Shown: positions 31,519-44,493 of the stretch, piece by piece
How positions within the stretch are numbered: the stretch's first letter is position 1
Layout: each line of letters begins with the position of its first letter
Assembly: GCA_037893225.1 (NCBI GenBank)
Contig: JAZGUH010000536.1
Location: forward strand, 489,794-553,793
Length of the DNA: 64,000 nt
Direction of reading: 5' to 3'
Source: Hippasteria phrygiana
Lineage: Eukaryota; Echinodermata; Asteroidea; Valvatida; Goniasteridae
Position numbers and translations under genes: made by a program
The notes under the pieces: generated by a model
The model's input: only the letters and a program-made list of their open reading frames with translations
Databases searched by the model: none
Told to the model about the DNA's origin: nothing

Positions 31519-34500
31519 GCGCCAGATCTAAGCTATCCATACATGTCAAAATTACTGAATTTGGTTGATATTTCATGCAATTATGAATGAGTAAAGCAAG
31601 TCTATACCCCAGGGAATTTGACATGCATGGAGCAATAAATAGACGGTAACATGTACACAGATGTTGGCCGGAAAGAAAATAAACATTGCGAGGTTTGAAT
31701 TTTCTCCACAAGTTTTACCTCTAAGAAGCCGCCGATAATTGCAACGTGTAGCGCCAGATCTAAGCTATCCATACATGTCAAAATTACTGAATTTTGTTGA
31801 TATTTCATGCAATTATGAATGAGTAAAGCAAGTCCATACCCCAGGGAATTTGACATGCATGGAGCAATAAATAAAAGGTAACATGTACACAGATGTTGGC
31901 CGGAAAGAAAATAAACATTGCGAGGTTTGAATTTTCTCCACAAGTTTTAAATCTAGGAAGCCGCCGATGATTGCAACATGTAGCGCCAGATCTAAGCTAT
32001 CCATACATGTCAAAATTACTGCATTTGGTTGATATTTCATGCAATTATGAATGAGTAAAGCAAGTCCATACCCCATGGAATTTGACAGGCATGGAGCAAT
32101 AAATAGACGGTAACATGTACACAGATGTTGGCCGGAAAGAAAATAAACATTGCGAGGTTTGAATTTTCTCCACAAGTTTTAACTCTAAGAAGCCGCCGAT
32201 AATTGCAACATGTAGCGCCAGATCTAAGCTATCCATACATGTCAAAATTACTGAATTTGGTTGATATTTCATGCAAATATGAATGAGTAAAGCAAGTCAT
32301 ACCCTAGGGAATTTGACAGGCATGGAGCAATAAATAGAAGGTAATATGCACACAGATGTTGGCCGGAAAGAAAATAAACATTGCGAGGTTTGAATTTTCT
32401 CCACAAGTTTGAACTCTAAGAAGCCGCCGATAATTGCAACATGTAGCGCCAGATCTAAGCTATCCATACATGTCAAAATTACTGAATTTGGTTGATATTT
32501 CATGCAATTATGAATGAGTAAAGCAAGTCCATACCCCAGGGAATTTGACATGCATGGAGCAATAAATAGACGGTAACATGTACACAGATGTTGGCCGGAA
32601 AGAAAATAAACATTGCGAGGTTTGAATTTTCTCCACAAGTTTTAACTCTAAGAAGCCGCCGATAATTGCAACATGTAGCGCCAGATCTAAGCTATCTATA
32701 CATGTCAAAATTACTGAATTTGGTTGATATTTCATGCAATTATGAATGAGTAAAGCAAGTCATATCCTAGGGAATTTGACATGCATGGAGCAATAAATAG
32801 ACGGTAACATGTACACAGATGTTGGCCGGAAAGAAAATAAACATTGCGAGGTTTGAATTTTCTCTACAAGTTTTAACTCTAAGAAGCCGCCGATAATTGC
32901 AACATGTAGCGCCAGATCTAAGCTATCCATACATGTCAAAATTACTGAATTTGGTTGATATTTCATGCAATTATGAATGAGTAAAGCAAGTCCATACCCC
33001 AGGGAATTTGACATGCATGGAGCAATAAATAGACGGTAACATGTACACAGATGTTGGCCGGAAAGAAAATAAACATTGCGAGGTTTGAATTTTCTCCACA
33101 AGTTTTAACTCTAAGAAGCCGCCGATAATTGCAACATGTAGCGCCAGATCTAAGCTATCTATACATGTCAAAATTACTGAATTTGGTTGATATTTCATGC
33201 AATTATGAATGAGTAAAGCAAGTCATATCCTAGGGAATTTGACATGCATGGAGCAATAAATAGACGGTAACATGTACACAGATGTTGGCCGGAAAGAAAA
33301 TAAACATTGCGAGGTTTGAATTTTCTCTACAAGTTTTAACTCTAAGAAGCCGCCGATAATTGCAACATGTAGCGCCAGATCTAAGCTATCCATACATGTC
33401 AAAATTACTGAATTTGGTTGATATTTCATGCAATTATGAATGAGTAAAGCAAGTCCATACCCCAGGGAATTTGACATGCATGGAGCAATAAATAGACGGT
33501 AACATGTACACAGATGTTGGCCGGAAAGAAAATAAACATTGCGAGGTTTGAATTTTCTCCACAAGTTTTAACTCTAAGAAGCCGCCGATAATTGCAACAT
33601 GTAGCGCCAGATCTAAGCTATCCATACATGTCAAAATTACTGAATTTGGTTGATATTTCATGCAAATATGAATGAGTAAAGCAAGTCATACCCTAGGGAA
33701 TTTGACAGGCATGGAGCAATAAATAGAAGGTAATATGCACACAGATGTTGGCCGGAAAGAAAATAAACATTGCGAGGTTTGAATTTTCTCCACAAGTTTG
33801 AACTCTAAGAAGCCGCCGATAATTGCAACATGTAGCGCCAGATCTAAGCTATCCATACATGTCAAAATTACTGAATTTGGTTGATATTTCATGCAATTAT
33901 GAATGAGTAAAGCAAGTCCATACCCCAGGGAATTTGACATGCATGGAGCAATAAATAGACGGTAACATGTACACAGATGTTGGCCGGAAAGAAAATAAAC
34001 ATTGCGAGGTTTGAATTTTCTCCACAAGTTTTAACTCTAAGAAGCCGCCGATAATTGCAACATGTAGCGCCAGATCTAAGCTATCTATACATGTCAAAAT
34101 TACTGAATTTGGTTGATATTTCATGCAATTATGAATGAGTAAAGCAAGTCATATCCTAGGGAATTTGACATGCATGGAGCAATAAATAGACGGTAACATG
34201 TACACAGATGTTGGCCGGAAAGAAAATAAACATTGCGAGGTTTGAATTTTCTCTACAAGTTTTAACTCTAAGAAGCCGCCGATAATTGCAACATGTAGCG
34301 CCAGATCTAAGCTATCTATACATGTCAAAATTACTGAATTTGGTTGATATTTCATGCAATTATGAATGAGTAAAGCAAGTCATATCCTAGGGAATTTGAC
34401 ATGCATGGAGCAATAAATAGACGGTAACATGTACACAGATGTTGGCCGGAAAGAAAATAAACATTGCGAGGTTTGAATTTTCTCTACAAGTTTTAACTCT

Positions 34501-34760
34501 AAGAAGCCGCCGATAATTGCAACATGTAGCGCCAGATCTAAGCTATCCATACATGTCAAAATTACTGAATTTGGTTGATATTTCATGCAATTATGAATGA
34601 GTAAAGCAAGTCCATACCCCAGGGAATTTGACATGCATGGAGCAATAAATAGACGGTAACATGTACACAGATGTTGGCCGGAAAGAAAATAAACATTGCG
34701 AGGTTTGAATTTTCTCCACAAGTTTGAACTCTAAGAAGCCGCCGATAATTGCAACATGTA
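31519..34760 (+). repeat. U-P-M-C then irregular At/L1/C run
   Basis: Fourteen monomers: U, P, M, C, then At, L1, At, L1, At, C, At, L1, L1, Ag. The two C copies (32,215 and 33,604) both carry GCAAATATG and are six monomers apart, indicating a local duplication. The only L1-L1 neighbours in the window are at 34,067 and 34,298. The C copy at 33,604 is the only one in this region that is not preceded by M. Confidence 0.85.
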
Positions 34761-36382
34761 GCGCCAGATCTAAGCTATCCATACATGTCAAAATTACTGA
34801 ATTTGGTTGATATTTCATGCAATTATGAATGAGTAAAGCAAGTCCATACCCCAGGGAATTTGACATGCATGGAGCAATAAATAGACGGTAACATGTACAC
34901 AGATGTTGGCCGGAAAGAAAATAAACATTGCGAGGTTTGAATTTTCTCCACAAGTTTTAACTCTAACAAGCCGCCGATAATTGCAACATGTAGCGCCAGA
35001 TCTAAGCTATCCATACATGTCAAAATTACTGAATTTGGTTGATATTTCATGCAATTATGAATGAGTAAAGCAAGTCTATACCCCAGGGAATTTGACATGC
35101 ATGGAGCAATAAATAGACGGTAACATGTACACAGATGTTGGCCGGAAAGAAAATAAACATTGCGAGGTTTGAATTTTCTCCACAAGTTTTACCTCTAAGA
35201 AGCCGCCGATAATTGCAACGTGTAGCGCCAGATCTAAGCTATCCATACATGTCAAAATTACTGAATTTTGTTGATATTTCATGCAATTATGAATGAGTAA
35301 AGCAAGTCCATACCCCAGGGAATTTGACATGCATGGAGCAATAAATAAAAGGTAACATGTACACAGATGTTGGCCGGAAAGAAAATAAACATTGCGAGCT
35401 TTGAATTTTCTCCACAAGTTTTAAATCTAGGAAGCCGCCGATGATTGCAACATGTAGCGCCAGATCTAAGCTATCCATACATGTCAAAATTACTGCATTT
35501 GGTTGATATTTCATGCAATTATGAATGAGTAAAGCAAGTCCATACCCCATGGAATTTGACAGGCATGGAGCAATAAATAGACGGTAACATGTACACAGAT
35601 GTTGGCCGGAAAGAAAATAAACATTGCGAGGTTTGAATTTTCTCCACAAGTTTTAACTCTAAGAAGCCGCCGATAATTGCAACATGTAGCGCCAGATCTA
35701 AGCTATCCATACATGTCAAAATTACTGAATTTGGTTGATATTTCATGCAATTATGAATGAGTAAAGCAAGTCATACCCTAGGGAATTTGACAGGCATGGA
35801 GCAATAAATAGAAGGTAATATGCACACAGATGTTGGCCGGAAAGAAAATAAACATTGCGAGGTTTGAATTTTCTCCACAAGTTTGAACTCTAAGAAGCCG
35901 CCGATAATTGCAACATGTAGCGCCAGATCTAAGCTATCCATACATGTCAAAATTACTGAATTTGGTTGATATTTCATGCAATTATGAATGAGTAAAGCAA
36001 GTCCATACCCCAGGGAATTTGACATGCATGGAGCAATAAATAGACGGTAACATGTACACAGATGTTGGCCGGAAAGAAAATAAACATTGCGAGGTTTGAA
36101 TTTTCTCCACAAGTTTTAACTCTAAGAAGCCGCCGATAATTGCAACATGTAGCGCCAGATCTAAGCTATCTATACATGTCAAAATTACTGAATTTGGTTG
36201 ATATTTCATGCAATTATGAATGAGTAAAGCAAGTCATATCCTAGGGAATTTGACATGCATGGAGCAATAAATAGACGGTAACATGTACACAGATGTTGGC
36301 CGGAAAGAAAATAAACATTGCGAGGTTTGAATTTTCTCTACAAGTTTTAACTCTAAGAAGCCGCCGATAATTGCAACATGTA
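34761..36382 (+). repeat. Last Ak-U-P-M-C-At-L1 repeat of the region
   Basis: Seven monomers, with the marked P (GCGAGCTTTG) at 35,225 and the last M (35,457) and last L1 (36,152) of the window. After this point U, P, M, G, V, Ak and L1 do not recur. Confidence 0.9.
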
Positions 36383-37542
36383 GCGCCAGATCTAAGCTAT
36401 CCATACATGTCAAAATTACTGAATTTGGTTGATATTTCATGCAATTATGAATGAGTAAAGCAAGTCCATACCCCAGGGAATTTGACATGCATGGAGCAAT
36501 AAATAGACGGTAACATGTACACAGATGTTGGCCGGAAAGAAAATAAACATTGCGAGGTTTGAATTTTCTCCACAAGTTTGAACTCTAAGAAGCCGCCGAT
36601 AATTGCAACATGTAGCGCCAGATCTAAGCTATCCATACATGTCAAAATTACTGAATTTGGTTGATATTTCATGCAATTATGAATGAGTAAAGCAAGTCCA
36701 TACCCCAGGGAATTTGACATGCATGGAGCAATAAATAGACGGTAACATGTACACAGATGTTGGCCGGAAAGAAAATAAACATTGCGAGGTTTGAATTTTC
36801 TCCACAAGTTTTAACTCTAAGAAGCCGCCGATAATTGCAACATGTAGCGCCAGATCTAAGCTATCCATACATGTCAAAATTACTGAATTTGGTTGATATT
36901 TCATGCAATTATGAATGAGTAAAGCAAGTCCATACCCCAGGGAATTTGACATGCATGGAGCAATAAATAGACGGTAACATGTACACAGATGTTGGCCGGA
37001 AAGAAAATAAACATTGCGAGGTTTGAATTTTCTCCACAAGTTTGAACTCTAAGAAGCCGCCGATAATTGCAACATGTAGCGCCAGATCTAAGCTATCCAT
37101 ACATGTCAAAATTACTGAATTTGGTTGATATTTCATGCAATTATGAATGAGTAAAGCAAGTCCATACCCCAGGGAATTTGACATGCATGGAGCAATAAAT
37201 AGACGGTAACATGTACACAGATGTTGGCCGGAAAGAAAATAAACATTGCGAGGTTTGAATTTTCTCCACAAGTTTTAACTCTAAGAAGCCGCCGATAATT
37301 GCAACATGTAGCGCCAGATCTAAGCTATCCATACATGTCAAAATTACTGAATTTGGTTGATATTTCATGCAATTATGAATGAGTAAAGCAAGTCCATACC
37401 CCAGGGAATTTGACATGCATGGAGCAATAAATAGACGGTAACATGTACACAGATGTTGGCCGGAAAGAAAATAAACATTGCGAGGTTTGAATTTTCTCCA
37501 CAAGTTTGAACTCTAAGAAGCCGCCGATAATTGCAACATGTA
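36383..37542 (+). repeat. Ag/At alternation, 464-bp dimer
   Basis: Five A copies with strictly alternating tails (GTTTGAAC, GTTTTAAC, GTTTGAAC, GTTTTAAC, GTTTGAAC) at 36,383, 36,615, 36,847, 37,079 and 37,311. All are 232 bp and otherwise uniform. It sits exactly at the change from the M/P/U region to the T/N region. Confidence 0.85.
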
Positions 37543-39627
37543 GCGCCAGATCTAAGCTATCCATACATGTCAAAATTACTGAATTTGGTTGATATTTCAT
37601 GCAATTATGAATGAGTAAAGCAAGTCATATCCTAGGGAATTTGACAGGCATGGAGCAATAAATAGAAGGTAATATGCACACAGATGTTGGCCGGAAAGAA
37701 AATAAACATTGCGAGGTTTGAATTTTCTCCACAAGTTTGAACTCTAAGAAGCCGCCGATAATTGCAACATGTAGCGCCAGATCTAAGCTATCCATACATG
37801 TCAAAATTACTGAATTTGGTTGATATTTCATGCAATTATGAATGAGTAAAGCAAGTCCATACCCCAGGGAATTTGACATGCATGGAGCAATAAATAGACG
37901 GTAACATGTACACAGATGTTGGCCGGAAAGAAAATAAACATTGCGAGGTTTGAATTTTCTCCACAAGTTTGAACTCTAAGAAGCCGCCGATAATTGCAAC
38001 ATGTAGCGCCAGATCTAAGCTATCCATACATGTCAAAATTACTGAATTTGGTTGATATTTCATGCAATTATGAATGAGTAAAGCAAGTCATACCCTAGGG
38101 AATTTGACAGGCATGGAGCAATAAATAGAAGGTAATATGCACACAGATGTTGGCCGGAAAGAAAATAAACATTGCGAGGTTTGAATTTTCTCCACAAGTT
38201 TTAACTCTAAGAAGCCGCCGATAATTGCAACATGTAGCGCCAGATCTAAGCTATCCATACATGTCAACATTACTGTATTTGGTTGATATTTCATGCAATT
38301 ATGAATGAGTAAAGCAAGTCCTTCCCCCTGGGAATTTGACATGCATGGAGCAATAAATAGACGGTAATATGCACACAGATGTTGGCCGGAAAGAAAATAA
38401 ACATTGCGAGGTTTGAATTTTCTCCACAAGTTTTAACTCTGGGAAGCCGCCGATAATTGCAACATGTAGCGCCAGATCTAAGCTATCCATACATGTCAAA
38501 ATTACTGAATTTGGTTGATATTTCATGCAATTATGAATGAGTAAAGCAAGTCCATACCCCAGGGAATTTGACATGCATGGAGCAATAAATAGACGGTAAC
38601 ATGTACACAGATGTTGGCCGGAAAGAAAATAAACATTGCGAGGTTTGAATTTTCTCCACAAGTTTTAACTCTAAGAAGCCGCCGATAATTGCAACATGTA
38701 GCGCCAGATCTAAGCTATCCATACATGTCAAAATTACTGAATTTGGTTGATATTTCATGCAATTATGAATGAGTAAAGCAAGTCCATACCCCAGGGAATT
38801 TGACATGCATGGAGCAATAAATAGACGGTAACATGTACACAGATGTTGGCCGGAAAGAAAATAAACATTGCGAGGTTTGAATTTTCTCCACAAGTTTTAA
38901 CTCTAAGAAGCCGCCGATAATTGCAACATGTAGCGCCAGATCTAAGCTATCCATACATGTCAAAATTACTGAATTTGGTTGATATTTCATGCAATTATGA
39001 ATGAGTAAAGCAAGTCATACCCTAGGGAATTTGACAGGCATGGAGCAATAAATAGAAGGTAATATGCACACAGATGTTGGCCGGAAAGAAAATAAACATT
39101 GCGAGGTTTGAATTTTCTCCACAAGTTTTAACTCTAAGAAGCCGCCGATAATTGCAACATGTAGCGCCAGATCTAAGCTATCCATACATGTCAACATTAC
39201 TGTATTTGGTTGATATTTCATGCAATTATGAATGAGTAAAGCAAGTCCTTCCCCCTGGGAATTTGACATGCATGGAGCAATAAATAGACGGTAATATGCA
39301 CACAGATGTTGGCCGGAAAGAAAATAAACATTGCGAGGTTTGAATTTTCTCCACAAGTTTTAACTCTGGGAAGCCGCCGATAATTGCAACATGTAGCGCC
39401 AGATCTAAGCTATCCATACATGTCAAAATTACTGAATTTGGTTGATATTTCATGCAATTATGAATGAGTAAAGCAAGTCCATACCCCAGGGAATTTGACA
39501 TGCATGGAGCAATAAATAGACGGTAACATGTACACAGATGTTGGCCGGAAAGAAAATAAACATTGCGAGGTTTGAATTTTCTCCACAAGTTTTAACTCTA
39601 AGAAGCCGCCGATAATTGCAACATGTA
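37543..39627 (+). repeat. Transition block L2-Ag then C-T-A-A and C-T-A
   Basis: Nine monomers. L2 (37,543) is the first copy of that type. Then C-T-A-A (38,006-38,932) and C-T-A (38,933-39,627) repeat, both with the CAACATTACTGTATTTGG head on T and with C carrying an At-like tail. A third C-T of this kind lies at 45,885-46,347. Confidence 0.85.
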
Positions 39628-39857
39628 GCGCCAGATCTAAGCTATCCATACATGTCAAAATTACTGAATTTGTTGATATTTCATGCAATTATGAATGAGT
39701 AAAGCAAGTCATATCCAAGGGAATTTGACAGGCATGGAGCAATAAATAGAAGGTAATATGCACACAGATGTTGGCCGGAAAGAAAATAAACATTGCGAGG
39801 TTTGAATTTTCTCCACAAGTTTGAACTCTAAGAAGCCGCCGATAATTGCAACATGTA
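39628..39857 (+). repeat. Monomer type K, 230 bp, first copy
   Basis: This is one of only two 230-bp monomers. Besides the one-base-short box it has lost one G in the head (GAATTTGTTGAT) and carries a private box GTCATATCCAAGGG. Body and tail are as in C (ACAGGC, AGAAGG, GTTTGAAC). The identical two-deletion copy at 46,348-46,577 shows that both descend from one event, later spread by block duplication. Confidence 0.9.
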
Positions 39858-40321
39858 GCGCCAGATCTAAGCTATCCATACATGTCAAAATTACTGAATT
39901 TGGTTGATATTTCATGCAATTATGAATGAGTAAAGCAAGTCCTTCCCCCTGGGAATTTGACATGCATGGAGCAATAAATAGACGGTAATATGCACACAGA
40001 TGTTGGCCGGAAAGAAAATAAACATTGCGAGGTTTGAATTTTCTCCACAAGTTTTAACTCTGGGAAGCCGCCGATAATTGCAACATGTAGCGCCAGATCT
40101 AAGCTATCCATACATGTCAAAATTACTGAATTTGGTTGATATTTTATGCAATTATGAATGAGTAAAGCAAGTCCATACCCCAGGGAATTTGACATGCATG
40201 GAGCAATAAATAGACGCTAACATGTACACAGATGTTGGCCGGAAAGAAAATAAACATTGCGAGGTTTGAATTTTCTCCACAAGTTTTAACTCTAAGAAGC
40301 CGCCGATAATTGCAACATGTA

Positions 40322-40552
40322 GCGCCAGATCTAAGCTATCCATACATGTCAAAATTACTGAATTTGGTTGATATTTCATGCAATTATGAATGAGTAAAGC
40401 AAGTAATACCCTAGGGAATTTGACAGGCATGGAGCAATAAATAGAAGGTAATATGCACACAGATGTTGGCCGGAAAGAAAATAAACATTGCGAGGTTTGA
40501 ATTTTCTCCACAAGTTTTAACTCTAAGAAGCCGCCGATAATTGCAACATGTA
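40322..40552 (+). repeat. Monomer type N, 231 bp (GTAATACCCTAGGG box)
   Basis: Type N carries the one-base-shorter box GTAATACCCTAGGG, ACAGGC in place of ACATGC, and AGAAGGTAATATGC. I count 13 copies, starting at 465, 928, 3941, 21,321, 40,322, 41,017, 43,103, 44,958, 47,042, 47,737, 50,055, 53,765 and 55,156. In the 38-56 kb region N almost always follows a T-A pair, giving a T-A-N trimer of 695 bp; at 928, 3941 and 21,321 it follows T directly. N is the only type whose minus strand lacks a stop at the box. Confidence 0.9.
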
Positions 40553-40784
40553 GCGCCAGATCTAAGCTATCCATACATGTCAAAATTACTGAATTTGGTT
40601 GATATTTCATGCAATTATGAATGAGTAAAGCAAGTCCTTCCCCCTGGGAATTTGACATGCATGGAGCAATAAATAGACGGTAATATGCACACAGATGTTG
40701 GCCGGAAAGAAAATAAACATTGCGAGGTTTGAATTTTCTCCACAAGTTTTAACTCTGGGAAGCCGCCGATAATTGCAACATGTA
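40553..40784 (+). repeat. Monomer type T (CTTCCCCCTGGG box), representative
   Basis: Type T differs from A by the box GTCCTTCCCCCTGGG, by AATATGCAC in place of AACATGTAC, and by the tail TAACTCTGGGAAG. I count 20 copies, with box positions near 81, 774, 3791, 21,171, 38,320, 39,246, 39,941, 40,634, 42,721, 43,416, 44,576, 45,270, 46,199, 46,661, 47,354, 49,675, 50,368, 53,384, 54,775 and 55,469. Sixteen of the 20 lie between 38 and 56 kb. None occurs after 55,618. Three T copies (starting 38,237, 39,164 and 46,116) also share CAACATTACTGTATTTGG in the head. Confidence 0.9.
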
Positions 40785-41479
40785 GCGCCAGATCTAAGCT
40801 ATCCATACATGTCAAAATTACTGAATTTGGTTGATATTTCATGCAATTATGAATGAGTAAAGCAAGTCCATACCCCAGGGAATTTGACATGCATGGAGCA
40901 ATAAATAGACGGTAACATGTACACAGATGTTGGCCGGAAAGAAAATAAACATTGCGAGGTTTGAATTTTCTCCACAAGTTTTAACTCTAAGAAGCCGCCG
41001 ATAATTGCAACATGTAGCGCCAGATCTAAGCTATCCATACATGTCAAAATTACTGAATTTGGTTGATATTTCATGCAATTATGAATGAGTAAAGCAAGTA
41101 ATACCCTAGGGAATTTGACAGGCATGGAGCAATAAATAGAAGGTAATATGCACACAGATGTTGGCCGGAAAGAAAATAAACATTGCGAGGTTTGAATTTT
41201 CTCCACAAGTTTTAACTCTAAGAAGCCGCCGATAATTGCAACATGTAGCGCCAGATCTAAGCTATCCATACATGTCAAAATTACTGAATTTGGTTGATAT
41301 TTCATGCAATTATGAATGAGTAAAGCAAGTCCATACCCCAGGGAATTTGACATGCATGGAGCAATAAATAGACGGTAACATGTACACAGATGTTGGCCGG
41401 AAAGAAAATAAACATTGCGAGGTTTGAATTTTCTCCACAAGTTTTAACTCTAAGAAGCCGCCGATAATTGCAACATGTA

Positions 41480-41710
41480 GCGCCAGATCTAAGCTATCCA
41501 TACATGTCAAAATTACTGAATTTGGTTGATATTTCATGCAATTATGAATGAGTAAAGCAAGTCATATCCTAGGGAATTTGACAGGCATGGAGCAATAAAT
41601 AGAAGGTAATATGCACACAGATGTTGGCCGGAAAGAAAATAAACATTGCGAGGTTTGAATTTTCTCCACAAGTTTTAACTCTAAGAAGCCGCCGATAATT
41701 GCAACATGTA
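41480..41710 (+). repeat. Monomer type L2, 231 bp (L box on a C/N body)
   Basis: L2 shares the GTCATATCCTAGGG box with L1. Its body carries ACAGGC and AGAAGGTAATATGC as in C and N, and the head is the ordinary CCATAC. I count 12 copies: 37,543, 41,480, 48,200, 50,982, 56,315, 57,010, 57,937, 59,096, 60,023, 61,182, 62,573 and 63,500. It replaces L1 completely after 37.5 kb. The combination looks like a recombinant of an L box with a C/N body, which is inference. Confidence 0.85.
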
Positions 41711-42406
41711 GCGCCAGATCTAAGCTATCCATACATGTCAAAATTACTGAATTTGGTTGATATTTCATGCAATTATGAATGAGTAAAGCAAGTCCATACC
41801 CCAGGGAATTTGACATGCATGGAGCAATAAATAGACGGTAACATGTACACAGATGTTGGCCGGAAAGAAAATAAACATTGCGAGGTTTGAATTTTCTCCA
41901 CAAGTTTTAACTCTAAGAAGCCGCCGATAATTGCAACATGTAGCGCCAGATCTAAGCTATCCATACATGTCAAAATTACTGAATTTGGTTGATATTTCAT
42001 GCAATTATGAATGAGTAAAGCAAGTCCATACCCCAGGGAATTTGACATGCATGGAGCAATAAATAGACGGTAACATGTACACAGATGTTGGCCGGAAAGA
42101 AAATAAACATTGCGAGGTTTGAATTTTCTCCACAAGTTTGAACTCTAAGAAGCCGCCGATAATTGCAACATGTAGCGCCAGATCTAAGCTATCCATACAT
42201 GTCAAAATTACTGAATTTGGTTGATATTTCATGCAATTATGAATGAGTAAAGCAAGTCCATACCCCAGGGAATTTGACATGCATGGAGCAATAAATAGAC
42301 GGTAACATGTACACAGATGTTGGCCGGAAAGAAAATAAACATTGCGAGGTTTGAATTTTCTCCACAAGTTTGAACTCTAAGAAGCCGCCGATAATTGCAA
42401 CATGTA

Positions 42407-44493
42407 GCGCCAGATCTAAGCTATCCATACATGTCAAAATTACTGAATTTGGTTGATATTTCATGCAATTATGAATGAGTAAAGCAAGTCCATACCCCAG
42501 GGAATTTGACATGCATGGAGCAATAAATAGACGGTAACATGTACACAGATGTTGGCCGGAAAGAAAATAAACATTGCGAGGTTTGAATTTTCTCCACAAG
42601 TTTGAACTCTAAGAAGCCGCCGATAATTGCAACATGTAGCGCCAGATCTAAGCTATCCATACATGTCAAAATTACTGAATTTGGTTGATATTTCATGCAA
42701 TTATGAATGAGTAAAGCAAGTCCTTCCCCCTGGGAATTTGACATGCATGGAGCAATAAATAGACGGTAATATGCACACAGATGTTGGCCGGAAAGAAAAT
42801 AAACATTGCGAGGTTTGAATTTTCTCCACAAGTTTTAACTCTGGGAAGCCGCCGATAATTGCAACATGTAGCGCCAGATCTAAGCTATCCATACATGTCA
42901 AAATTACTGAATTTGGTTGATATTTCATGCAATTATGAATGAGTAAAGCAAGTCCATACCCCAGGGAATTTGACATGCATGGAGCAATAAATAGACGGTA
43001 ACATGTACACAGATGTTGGCCGGAAAGAAAATAAACATTGCGAGGTTTGAATTTTCTCCACAAGTTTTAACTCTAAGAAGCCGCCGATAATTGCAACATG
43101 TAGCGCCAGATCTAAGCTATCCATACATGTCAAAATTACTGAATTTGGTTGATATTTCATGCAATTATGAATGAGTAAAGCAAGTAATACCCTAGGGAAT
43201 TTGACAGGCATGGAGCAATAAATAGAAGGTAATATGCACACAGATGTTGGCCGGAAAGAAAATAAACATTGCGAGGTTTGAATTTTCTCCACAAGTTTTA
43301 ACTCTAAGAAGCCGCCGATAATTGCAACATGTAGCGCCAGATCTAAGCTATCCATACATGTCAAAATTACTGAATTTGGTTGATATTTCATGCAATTATG
43401 AATGAGTAAAGCAAGTCCTTCCCCCTGGGAATTTGACATGCATGGAGCAATAAATAGACGGTAATATGCACACAGATGTTGGCCGGAAAGAAAATAAACA
43501 TTGCGAGGTTTGAATTTTCTCCACAAGTTTTAACTCTGGGAAGCCGCCGATAATTGCAACATGTAGCGCCAGATCTAAGCTATCCATACATGTCAAAATT
43601 ACTGAATTTGGTTGATATTTCATGCAATTATGAATGAGTAAAGCAAGTCCATACCCCAGGGAATTTGACATGCATGGAGCAATAAATAGACGGTAACATG
43701 TACACAGATGTTGGCCGGAAAGAAAATAAACATTGCGAGGTTTGAATTTTCTCCACAAGTTTGAACTCTAAGAAGCCGCCGATAATTGCAACATGTAGCG
43801 CCAGATCTAAGCTATCCATACATGTCAAAATTACTGAATTTGGTTGATATTTCATGCAATTATGAATGAGTAAAGCAAGTCCATACCCCAGGGAATTTGA
43901 CATGCATGGAGCAATAAATAGACGGTAACATGTACACAGATGTTGGCCGGAAAGAAAATAAACATTGCGAGGTTTGAATTTTCTCCACAAGTTTTAACTC
44001 TAAGAAGCCGCCGATAATTGCAACATGTAGCGCCAGATCTAAGCTATCCATACATGTCAAAATTACTGAATTTGGTTGATATTTCATGCAATTATGAATG
44101 AGTAAAGCAAGTCCATACCCCAGGGAATTTGACATGCATGGAGCAATAAATAGACGGTAACATGTACACAGATGTTGGCCGGAAAGAAAATAAACATTGC
44201 GAGGTTTGAATTTTCTCCACAAGTTTTAACTCTAAGAAGCCGCCGATAATTGCAACATGTAGCGCCAGATCTAAGCTATCCATACATGTCAAAATTACTG
44301 AATTTGGTTGATATTTCATGCAATTATGAATGAGTAAAGCAAGTCCATACCCCAGGGAATTTGACATGCATGGAGCAATAAATAGACGGTAACATGTACA
44401 CAGATGTTGGCCGGAAAGAAAATAAACATTGCGAGGTTTGAATTTTCTCCACAAGTTTGAACTCTAAGAAGCCGCCGATAATTGCAACATGTA
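42407..44493 (+). repeat. Ag, then 8-mer HOR T-A-N-T-Ag-At-At-Ag
   Basis: After one Ag, the 8-mer T-A-N-T-Ag-At-At-Ag spans 42,639-44,493 (1,855 bp). Its first six monomers recur directly at 44,494-45,884 and again at 49,591-50,981 as T-A-N-T-Ag-At. Confidence 0.87.

Larger units (their letters stand above)
39628..42406 (+). repeat. 12-monomer block K-T-A-N-T-A-N-At-L2-At-Ag-Ag, copy 1
   Basis: Twelve monomers, 2,779 bp, repeated in order and length at 46,348-49,126. Private changes here include T at 40,145 (TTTATGC) and C at 40,217 (GACGCTAAC). It contains two consecutive T-A-N trimers (39,858 and 40,553). Confidence 0.9.
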
